NCBI RefSeq assembly: GCF_043195135.1
Contig: NZ_JBAFWP010000003.1
Strand: one strand, 5' to 3'
DNA from: NCEH01 sp043195135
GTDB taxonomy: Bacteria > Pseudomonadota > Alphaproteobacteria > Rhizobiales > Xanthobacteraceae
DNA: 64,000 bases
Below the pieces are notes generated by a model that worked only from the letters and a program-made list of their open reading frames with translations, was not told where the DNA came from and searched no databases. The translations under genes were made by a program, and so were the position numbers. Positions 1 to 6,457 of this stretch are shown here, piece after piece (the first letter of the stretch is position 1; each line of letters opens with the position of its first letter).

Positions 1-790
1 CATAGGCATAGACGGAGAACACCTCCGTGCTGCGCGCGGGCCCGCCGCCGGTGAGCACCCAGACCTGATCGAAGGTGCGGAACGCATCGATGGCGCGGAT
101 CAGCACGCACACGGCGATCACGGGGCGCAGCAGCGGCAAGGTGACGTGGGTGAAGATGCCCCATTTGCTGGCGGCATCGATCTGCGCCGCCTCATAGGGC
201 TCCTTGGGCAGGCCCTGGAGCGCCGCCAGCAGGATGATGGTGAACCACGGAGTCCAGATCCACACGTCGGTGAGGATGATGATGATGAAGCTCGGCCAGC
301 GCTCGGAGAGCCAGCCCACCTGCGGCACGCCGATCACCGCCAGCAGATTGGTGAGGATGCCGAACTGATCGTTGAACGACCAGCGCATCATGGTCGCCGT
401 GATCACCGGCGCGATGGTCAGCGGCAGCAGCACCACGGTCTGGATCAGGATGCGGCCGAAGAACTGCCGCTTCAGCAGGTGCGCGAGCGCGAGCCCGAAC
501 ACCAGCGACAGGGTGACCGACGACACCATGAGGATGAAGGTGTTCGGCAACACGATCTTCAGGAACACGGGGTCGGTGAAGACCTCGACATAATGGCGCA
601 GCCCCACCCAGGTCTTTTGCGGATTGACCAGCGACCAGTCGCGGAACGAGGCGTTCATGCCGATGAGGATCGGCACCACCTCGAACGACAGCAGCACGAG
701 GGCGGCAGGCGCGATGAGAAGGAGCATGAAGCGCTCCTTCTCCCCGAGCAGGCGCGGCCGGTGGGCCGCGCGCACCGGCGCCATGCTCAT
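1..790 (-). CDS. ABC transporter permease, carbohydrate type (MalF/UgpA-like), 3' end outside window
   Basis: Inner-membrane permease of a binding-protein-dependent importer. About 263 codons are visible and the reading frame runs off the left edge. The N-terminus has one hydrophobic segment (about residues 22-42), a periplasmic loop, then further membrane segments. A clear EAA loop (PYEAAQIDAASKWGIF, then LPLLRP) is present; in this family it contacts the ATPase subunit. The ATG start overlaps the stop of the upstream binding-protein gene as ATGA, so the two are translationally coupled; a second ATG lies two codons later. The second permease and the ATPase are presumably to the left of the window. 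Family assignment is strong; the substrate cannot be read from sequence. Confidence 0.93.
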   Translation of the reverse strand, partial: MSMAPVRAAHRPRLLGEKERFMLLLIAPAALVLLSFEVVPILIGMNASFRDWSLVNPQKTWVGLRHYVEVFTDPVFLKIVLPNTFILMVSSVTLSLVFGLALAHLLKRQFFGRILIQTVVLLPLTIAPVITATMMRWSFNDQFGILTNLLAVIGVPQVGWLSERWPSFIIIILTDVWIWTPWFTIILLAALQGLPKEPYEAAQIDAASKWGIFTHVTLPLLRPVIAVCVLIRAIDAFRTFDQVWVLTGGGPARSTEVFSVYAY

Positions 791-2082
791 CGCATGGCCC
801 CTTGCTGGATCGCCGGCGCGCCTTCCGTGAGCACCTTGGGAATGTCTTCCCGCGCGCCGGTGACGGCCTTGATCAGGATATCCGAATAGGTTTTATGCAC
901 CACCGCCCAGTTGCGGAAGTAATAAGCGTCATGCACATGGGCGGAGTCGAACAGGATGCCCTTGACCTGCCGCCACACCGGGTCGGACTTGTCGAGCATG
1001 GCCCACACCTTGCTGTTGGGCGGCGGGCCGCCGGTCTGCTCCCACTGGGCGATCTGGCCCTCGTAATCGGTCATCATGGCGCCGAGCAGGGCTTTCGCGG
1101 CCTTCTGCTTCTCCGGCGTCACGCTCTTGGGGATCGACCAGCCCCAGATGTCGATCCAGGAGCGGTGCTCCTTCGACATGGGACCCTGCGGGAAGCGGGC
1201 CATGCCCACATGGCCGGCGGCCTTGGATTTCTTCGGGTCGTTATAGGTGCCGAGCAAGGTGGAATCCGCCACCGTGAAGGCGGCGTCGCCGGCCTGGAAG
1301 ATGGCGTTCGCCTCATCACGCGAATAGGTGGACATGCCGGGCGGGCTGATATTGTTCTTGTGCAGGGCATCCCACCAGAATTCGGCGGTCTGCACCTGGC
1401 AGGCGTCGGCCGTCATGGGCTTCCAGCCGTTCTTGGAGAGCACGGCGTTGTCGCGCTCATAGGCGGGGGCGTAGACGTCGCAATTGTTGTTCCACAGCGA
1501 CCACCAGAAGCTGAAGAAGGTGTTCGTGAACGTCATGCCGCCCACATAGCCCCACTTCACCTTGCCCTCTTTCTGGAGCTTCTGCGAAACCTTCACCAGA
1601 TCGTCCCAAGTCTTGGGCACTTCCGCTTCGGAGACGAGATCGGTGCGGTAGAAGAAGATGCCGGCGGTGGTCGCCAGCGGCACCGTGGTCGGCTGGCCCT
1701 TCTCGTTGAAGAAGGGTTCGAGCTGACCCTCGGCGACGTTCTTGATCTCGGGAATATCGTCGGTGGAGACGAGGTATTGCGCCCAGTCCTGGCCCCAATC
1801 GTCATTGTGCCAGATGATGTCGCACTGCCCTGTCGAATTATTGGCCAGCATCTGCGTGATCTTGGGCAGATAGATGGAATAAGACATGGGCGTCTTGGTC
1901 AGGTTGATATCCTGCTTCTTGGCCCACTTTTCCAGGATCGCCAGGTTGGCCGTCTGAACCGGATGGTTCATGTAGCAGATGGTCAGATCCGTCGCGGCCG
2001 AGGCCGCGCTGGGCGCGAGGGCCGAAAGGCCCGCCGCCAGCCCCAGTCCGGCCAATAGGCGCAACGATTTGTCTTTACTCAT
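787..2082 (-). CDS. ABC transporter extracellular solute-binding protein, family 1
   Basis: Periplasmic binding protein of 431 residues that delivers substrate to the overlapping permease. Residues 1-29 form a Sec signal peptide: charged MSKDKSLR, a Leu/Ala/Gly core, and a likely AxA cleavage site (ASA). The mature part shows the family 1 pattern of carbohydrate-binding proteins, with aromatic-rich stretches such as the IFFYRTDLV segment and the WSLWNNNC region near the expected ligand cleft. Length is typical. The gene lies 81 bp downstream of the CoA-transferase on the same strand. Its neighbours (CoA-transferase, LacI regulator, enoyl-CoA hydratase) suggest a substrate converted to a CoA thioester rather than an ordinary sugar, which is inference. 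Confidence 0.93.
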   Translation of the reverse strand: MSKDKSLRLLAGLGLAAGLSALAPSAASAATDLTICYMNHPVQTANLAILEKWAKKQDINLTKTPMSYSIYLPKITQMLANNSTGQCDIIWHNDDWGQDWAQYLVSTDDIPEIKNVAEGQLEPFFNEKGQPTTVPLATTAGIFFYRTDLVSEAEVPKTWDDLVKVSQKLQKEGKVKWGYVGGMTFTNTFFSFWWSLWNNNCDVYAPAYERDNAVLSKNGWKPMTADACQVQTAEFWWDALHKNNISPPGMSTYSRDEANAIFQAGDAAFTVADSTLLGTYNDPKKSKAAGHVGMARFPQGPMSKEHRSWIDIWGWSIPKSVTPEKQKAAKALLGAMMTDYEGQIAQWEQTGGPPPNSKVWAMLDKSDPVWRQVKGILFDSAHVHDAYYFRNWAVVHKTYSDILIKAVTGAREDIPKVLTEGAPAIQQGAMR

Positions 2083-2163
2083 GTTTGCTCCTCCCCGAAG
2101 CCAAAGTGTCTCGCCGGATTCCCGGTCGTGTGACGCCGTTGTTCTGAAACCATGCGCGGCGGT

Positions 2164-3384
2164 TCAGGCGCAGACGGGCTCCGCCGCCTCGGCCTTCGCC
2201 GGCGCGCCGACGATGCCTTGCGCGAGCATCTCGTCGATCGCCGCGGCGTCGTAGCCGATCTCCGCCAGGATATCGGCGGTCTGCGCGCCGAGCGGCTGCG
2301 GCGGAAGCTTGATCTGCGGTGCCTGCCCGTCATAGCGGATCGGATGCGTGACCAGGGTGATGGGATCGCCGGTCGCGCCGGTAATAGTCTGGAAGCTCTG
2401 GTTGTGGCGCACCTGGGGGTCCTCCACCACCGCCGGATAATCGTTCACCGGCGCATGCCAGATGCCGGCGGCATCGAAGGCCGCCACAAGTTCGGCGAGA
2501 GTGCGGGCGGCGACCGCCGCGGCGATCGCGGGCGTCGCCTCGTCACGATGCGTGTAGCATTGGGCATCGGCGACCCGCTGATCTGCCGGAATGTCCAGCG
2601 CCGCGCTGAGGGCTTCGAGCGAGCCGAGCGAGATGGCGATATGCCCATCTTGCGCCGGATAAATCCCGTAGGGCGCCCCGTAGTACCAGCCCGAGATATT
2701 GCCGGGCTGGCGGACATCGTCCGGCCGTGCGCCGTTGAGATAGCAGGTGAAGGATTCCAGCTGGAGATCGATGGCGGCGGAGAGCAGGCTGACATCCACC
2801 TTGCAGCCCTTGCCGGTGCGCATGCGACCCAGCAGCGCCGCCATGATTCCGCTGGCGAACAGGGCCGCGCCGTGATGATCCACCGCCGAGACGCCGACCG
2901 CGCGCGGCCCGTGCTCGCGGGTGCCGGTGATGGTGGCAAGGCCCGACATGGCCTGGATGATGAGGTCCTGCCCCGGCTTGTTCACGTAAGGCCCGTCCGC
3001 GCCATAGCCGGAGGCGGAAGCATAGATGATGTCGGGCTTGATCTGCTTGGCCGCCTCATAGCCGAGGCCCAGCTTGTCCATGACGCCGGGGCGAAAATTC
3101 TCCGCCACCACATCGGCGGTTGCGATCAGCTCGCGGGCGATGGCGAGGCCGCGCTTGTCCTTCAGGTTCAGGGCGAGGCTGCGCTTGTTGCGGTTGCCGG
3201 CGAGCAGCAGCATGGTCTGGCCGCCCACGTCCTTGTTGGCGCCGCCCCATTTGCGCTGGAACGCGCCCTCGGTGGATTCCACGGCGATCACGTCGGCGCC
3301 GAGGTCGGCCAGCTGCTGGATGCCCACGGGGCCCATCAGGAAATGGTTGAAGCTGAGGATTCGAATGCCTTTGAGGTGGTCCAA
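2164..3384 (-). CDS. Family III (CaiB/BaiF) acyl-CoA transferase
   Basis: A 406-residue member of the CaiB/BaiF family, which moves CoA between carboxylic acids through an aspartyl-CoA mixed anhydride. The expected catalytic aspartate is present as D169 within SAVDHHG, the same number as in formyl-CoA transferase. Typical family blocks follow in order: a nucleotide/CoA-binding start (LADLGADVIAVE), ENFRPGVMDKLGLGY near residue 95, and the GKGCKVDVSLL block after the Asp. It starts 49 bp from a LacI-type operator and is the first gene of the leftward operon with the ABC importer. It probably activates or exchanges CoA on the imported acid or its breakdown product; acceptor and donor are unknown. 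Confidence 0.92.
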   Translation of the reverse strand: MDHLKGIRILSFNHFLMGPVGIQQLADLGADVIAVESTEGAFQRKWGGANKDVGGQTMLLLAGNRNKRSLALNLKDKRGLAIARELIATADVVAENFRPGVMDKLGLGYEAAKQIKPDIIYASASGYGADGPYVNKPGQDLIIQAMSGLATITGTREHGPRAVGVSAVDHHGAALFASGIMAALLGRMRTGKGCKVDVSLLSAAIDLQLESFTCYLNGARPDDVRQPGNISGWYYGAPYGIYPAQDGHIAISLGSLEALSAALDIPADQRVADAQCYTHRDEATPAIAAAVAARTLAELVAAFDAAGIWHAPVNDYPAVVEDPQVRHNQSFQTITGATGDPITLVTHPIRYDGQAPQIKLPPQPLGAQTADILAEIGYDAAAIDEMLAQGIVGAPAKAEAAEPVCA

Positions 3385-3432
3385 CGCCTCGCTCCCATTT
3401 GATTTTTTTAAAGCCCGTGCGGCGGGCTGTTT

Positions 3433-3448
3433 CTGAAAACGATTTCAG
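3433..3448. promoter_or_regulatory. LacI-family operator between the CoA-transferase and lacI-type genes
   Basis: CTGAAAACGATTTCAG is a near-perfect 16-bp palindrome with the central CG typical of LacI-family operators. It lies in the divergent intergenic region 49 bp before the CoA-transferase start and about 120 bp before the regulator start, so it could control both. The same GAAAACG half-site recurs before the enoyl-CoA hydratase gene. The binding protein is inferred to be the adjacent LacI-type regulator. Confidence 0.75.
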
Positions 3449-3457
3449 GATAGAAAT

Positions 3458-3478
3458 GGGTTGAGGGGCTGTCAACCC
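3458..3478. repeat. Inverted repeat GGGTTGA-N7-TCAACCC
   Basis: Perfect 7-bp arms separated by 7 bp, ten bases beyond the LacI-type operator in the same divergent region. It may be a second protein site or part of the promoter; its sequence does not match the LacI-type half-site, so no regulator is assigned. Confidence 0.45.
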
Positions 3479-3569
3479 TTATGGACCTCGAGGGGAAGGT
3501 TCCGGCATACTCGAATGTCGAAAGGTTTTGAAAGTTCGGCGGAAACTCCGGTTTTAAGGGGCGTATTCC

Positions 3570-4613
3570 TTGATCAAACACAAGACGAAGCTGGAAGATG
3601 TCGCAAAGCTCGCCGGAGTTTCGCTTGCTACCGTCTCGCGCGTGCTGAACCACCCCGACATCGTCCGCCCCGAACTGCGCGATAAGGTTTCCCAAGCGGT
3701 GGCAAGCCTTTCCTATACGCGCGATGCCGCCGCGCGGGCCCTCAAGTCCGGCCGCACCCATACCATCGGCGCGGTCGTGCCCACGCTTGGCATCAGCATC
3801 TTCGCCGAGGGTGTCGAAGCCTTGCAAAATCGCCTCAGCGAACACGGCTATACTTTGCTTCTTGCCAATTCGCAGTACGATCTGAAGAAGGAGCTGCAAG
3901 AGGTGCGCGCGCTGATCGAGCGCGGCGTAGACGCCATTGTTCTGGTTGGCGATTCCTCTTCAAACGAGGTCCATGCCCTCATCAAGAAACACGGCATCCC
4001 GGTTGTCATTACCTATGTCGCCCATTCGAAGCGCGGCACCCCGGCCATCGGCATCGACAACGAGGCGGCGACGCGGGAGATGACACGCTATCTCATCGGC
4101 CTCGGCCATCGCGAGGTGGGCGTCATCGCCAACGTGCCCGCCGCGAACGACCGCTCCCGCGCCCGGCTCGCCGGCGTTCTGAAGACATTGGAGGAAGCGG
4201 GCATCGCGCTGCCGAAGAGCCGCCTGATCAAAGCCGAACACTCCCTCGTGCAGGGCCGTATGGGCTTGCAGCAATTAATGAAATCGCATCCGCAGATCAC
4301 CGCCATCATCTGCACCACCGACACCCTCGCCGTGGGCGCGATGACCGAGGCGCGGGCCATGGGCATCCAGGTTCCCGCGGCCCTGTCCATCACCGGCTTC
4401 GACGATATCGAACTCTCGTCCCAGCTCGAGCCGCCGCTGACGACGGTGAGCATTCCCGCCGCCGAAATCGGCCGGGGCGCGGCCGATCACCTTATCAACG
4501 CCATCGCCGGCCTGCCCATACCTTCGGTCACCGACCTGCCGTTTCGGATCGTGATCCGCGGCACGACCGCCAAGGCCCGCACCACCAGTTCAAGGCGCCT
4601 CGCCCGGGTGTGA
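3570..4613 (+). CDS. LacI-family transcriptional regulator
   Basis: A 347-residue repressor-type regulator. Residues 7-27 form the helix-turn-helix (LEDVAKLAGVSLATVSRVLN), followed by the hinge-helix region and a periplasmic-binding-protein-like sensor domain with the familiar ITGFDDIELS and PPLTTV blocks. The start is a TTG preceded by an AAGGGG ribosome-binding stretch; no ATG fits the family N-terminus. It is divergent from the CoA-transferase/ABC operon and 81 bp upstream of the enoyl-CoA hydratase. Two operator-like palindromes flank it, so it is the likely local regulator responding to the imported compound or a derivative. Effector unknown. Confidence 0.94.
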   Translation: MIKHKTKLEDVAKLAGVSLATVSRVLNHPDIVRPELRDKVSQAVASLSYTRDAAARALKSGRTHTIGAVVPTLGISIFAEGVEALQNRLSEHGYTLLLANSQYDLKKELQEVRALIERGVDAIVLVGDSSSNEVHALIKKHGIPVVITYVAHSKRGTPAIGIDNEAATREMTRYLIGLGHREVGVIANVPAANDRSRARLAGVLKTLEEAGIALPKSRLIKAEHSLVQGRMGLQQLMKSHPQITAIICTTDTLAVGAMTEARAMGIQVPAALSITGFDDIELSSQLEPPLTTVSIPAAEIGRGAADHLINAIAGLPIPSVTDLPFRIVIRGTTAKARTTSSRRLARV

Positions 4614-4652
4614 CGAGGCTGTACCGGCGCCGGCATCTTCTGCTATATCGAG

Positions 4653-4675
4653 TTTCAGAAAACGTTTTCATGAAA
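4653..4675. promoter_or_regulatory. LacI-family operator upstream of the enoyl-CoA hydratase
   Basis: GAAAACGTTTTC (4658-4669) is a perfect 12-bp palindrome with a central CG, embedded in outer TTTCA/TGAAA arms (4653-4657 and 4671-4675). It shares the GAAAACG half-site with the palindrome at 3433-3448 and lies about 25 bp before the start codon of the next gene, a position expected to block transcription or initiation. Confidence 0.75.
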
Positions 4676-4694
4676 TCGATTCCGGAGCCTGTCC

Positions 4695-5501
4695 ATGCCG
4701 CAGTCGCTTGCCCGCCCGTCCCTCGCCTCCGAACCGCTGGTGCACGCCGAGCCTGCCCGTGACGGGGTGGTCGTCCTCACGCTCAACCGCCCGCAGAAAC
4801 GCAACGCCCTCAGCCGCGCACTGCTGATCGAACTGGCGGGCCTCTGCGCGGATGCTGCGGCCGACCCGCAGGTCCGCTGCGTGGTGCTGACCGGCGGACC
4901 GGCCTTCTTCTGCGCCGGTGCGGACATCACCGAAATGCTCTCCTGGGGCTTCTCGGCGCTGGAACACACCGGTCGCCAGGCGGCATGGGATGCGATCGCG
5001 GCCTTCCCCAAGCCCCTGATCGCGGCCGTCGAGGGGATCTGCTTCGGCGGCGGGCATGAACTCGCGATGCTGACGGACCTGATCATCGCCTCGCAGACTG
5101 CCCGCTTCGGCCAGCCGGAGATCAACATCGGCATCCTGCCCGGCGACGGCGCGACCCAGCGCATCACGCGCGTCGCCGGCAAGTCGCTCGCCATGAAGAT
5201 GATGCTGACGGGCGAACCCATTGACGCAGCGACAGCGCTCGCGGCGGGCCTCGTGGCGGAAGTGGTTCCCCCGGGCCAGGCGCTTGAGCGCGCAAGCGAA
5301 CTTGCGCGCATCATCGCGACCAAGCCGCCGATCGCCGCGCGTCTTGTGAAGGAAGCCGTTCTCGCCGCCTACGACACGCCGCTCGCGGCCGGGTTGCAGG
5401 TGGAGCGCCGGGCGATCCGCCACGCCTTCACCACGCAAGATCAGAAGGAGGGCATGGCCGCCTTCGCGGAAAAGCGCCCGCCGCGCTTTCAGGGGCAATG
5501 A
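4695..5501 (+). CDS. Enoyl-CoA hydratase/isomerase family protein
   Basis: A 268-residue crotonase-fold enzyme. The CoA-binding/oxyanion blocks are FFCAGADITEM (about 71-81) and GICFGGGHELAM (about 114-125). Both hydratase glutamates are present: E122 in GGGHE and E142 in FGQPE, matching the pair that activates water in enoyl-CoA hydratase. This argues for true hydration rather than only isomerisation or decarboxylation. It is preceded by a LacI-type operator and lies downstream of the regulator gene. Together with the CoA-transferase it implies a short route through an enoyl- or hydroxyacyl-CoA intermediate. The exact substrate is not visible. Confidence 0.92.
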   Translation: MPQSLARPSLASEPLVHAEPARDGVVVLTLNRPQKRNALSRALLIELAGLCADAAADPQVRCVVLTGGPAFFCAGADITEMLSWGFSALEHTGRQAAWDAIAAFPKPLIAAVEGICFGGGHELAMLTDLIIASQTARFGQPEINIGILPGDGATQRITRVAGKSLAMKMMLTGEPIDAATALAAGLVAEVVPPGQALERASELARIIATKPPIAARLVKEAVLAAYDTPLAAGLQVERRAIRHAFTTQDQKEGMAAFAEKRPPRFQGQ

Positions 5502-5774
5502 TCGGCCGGCAGCACCGAGCGGTCCGTGCACGCGCGGAGGGTGGGCTGGGACCCTGCCCGCCCTCTCGATGAGCGATTTTTCCGAGGTTTCGGCGCTTGG
5601 CCGCCCCGACCCCAGGAATCGCGGCGCAGGAACCGCCGGGGATCGGCGAGCCGCCAGCGAAGGCTGCCCGTTAAGTTTTTCCGAATGGTCGTTCTCATTT
5701 TTCCGCATTGTCGAATGCACGACCGGCGTAGGAGCATTCACAAAACGCAAGAATGAGAATTCAGGAGGAAGCGT
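5502..5774. other. Intergenic region before the deletion scar
   Basis: No convincing coding sequence is seen in these 273 bp. A small inverted repeat, GAATGC (5713-5718) and GCATTC (5734-5739), lies upstream of a good ribosome-binding site (AGGAGGA, 5763-5769) for the aldehyde dehydrogenase fragment. The promoter of that fragment may therefore survive. No LacI-type half-site like the two upstream was found. Confidence 0.5.
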
Positions 5775-6095
5775 ATGGGCCAGGATCAGGTCTTCATCGA
5801 CGGCCGGTGGATCGCCCCTGCGTCAGGAGACGTGCTGCCGGTGCTCGATCCCAGCACCGGGGCGACCATCGGGCATATCGCGCGCGGCGGGGAAGCCGAT
5901 ATCGATCTGGCGGTGAACGCCGCCCGCAACGCCTTCCAGACCGTGTGGGGCGCAATGGCGGCTTTGGAGCGGGGACGGCTGCTGAGCAAGCTCGGCCTCC
6001 TCATCCTCGATCATCTGGAGGAATTGGCGGAAATCGAGGCGGCCGATACCGGCAAGCCCATGAAGCTCGCCCGCAACGACATCCGCGTGACGGCC
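5775..6095 (+). pseudogene. Aldehyde dehydrogenase, N-terminal fragment (3' part deleted)
   Basis: About 107 codons match the start of an NAD(P)-dependent aldehyde dehydrogenase: the FIDGRWIAPASGD opening, DPSTGATIGHIARG, the DIDLAVNAARNAF helix and EIEAADTGKPMKLARNDI. The match stops at about 6090-6100, where a full-length gene would continue with the nucleotide-binding and catalytic Cys regions. All catalytic residues are missing. After the junction the frame continues 17 codons of unrelated sequence to a stop at 6146. It has a strong AGGAGGA ribosome-binding site, so a useless 123-residue peptide could still be made. Clear remnant of a deletion. Confidence 0.88.
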
Positions 6096-6442
6096 GGGCG
6101 GCCTATGGCGCCGCCAAGGCGGGGCTTGAACTGCTCACCAAGGTGATGGCCGTGGAACTTGCCCAGCACCGCATCAATGTGAACAACATTGCCCCGGGCG
6201 CCATCGAGACGGAGATGGCGAAATATGCCCACGACGCCGCCACCCGCGCCGCCTACACTTATCTGATCCCCATGAATCGGTACGGAACGCCCGAGGAGAT
6301 CGCGGACGCGGCGGTGTTCCTCTCATCCGATGAAAGCCGCTACGTGCACGGCCATACGCTGAACGTCGATGGCGGCTTCCGCGAGGCCGGGCTGATGTTT
6401 GGACCCGACAAGACGCCGCCGGACAAGGTCGGCCTCAGGTAG
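6096..6442 (+). pseudogene. Short-chain dehydrogenase/reductase, C-terminal fragment (5' part deleted)
   Basis: About 115 codons match the C-terminal half of a classical SDR. It begins within GRAAYGAAKAG, so the catalytic Tyr and Lys of YxxxK are kept (Tyr codon at 6104). Then come the INVNNIAPGAIETEM loop, PEEIADAAVFLSSDES and the terminal GHTLNVDGG. The nucleotide-binding half (TGxxxGIG) and catalytic Ser are absent. It is in a different reading frame from the aldehyde dehydrogenase fragment it abuts, so no fusion protein can form. The two pieces look like the ends of one deletion that removed the rest of both genes and anything between them. Confidence 0.87.
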
Positions 6443-6457
6443 CGAACGCACCGACCC

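Noticed and set aside
2141..2166. Possible further LacI operator (CTGAAACC ... GGTTCAG) upstream of the binding-protein gene
   Set aside because: Arms are unequal and widely spaced, the right arm lies in the CoA-transferase coding end, and the core does not match the GAAAACG half-site of the two good operators.
5753..6442. A single 229-codon open frame spanning the scar that could be one protein
   Set aside because: Only its second half resembles a protein family (SDR C-terminus). The first half is the aldehyde dehydrogenase fragment read in the wrong frame, so it is not a genuine fusion.
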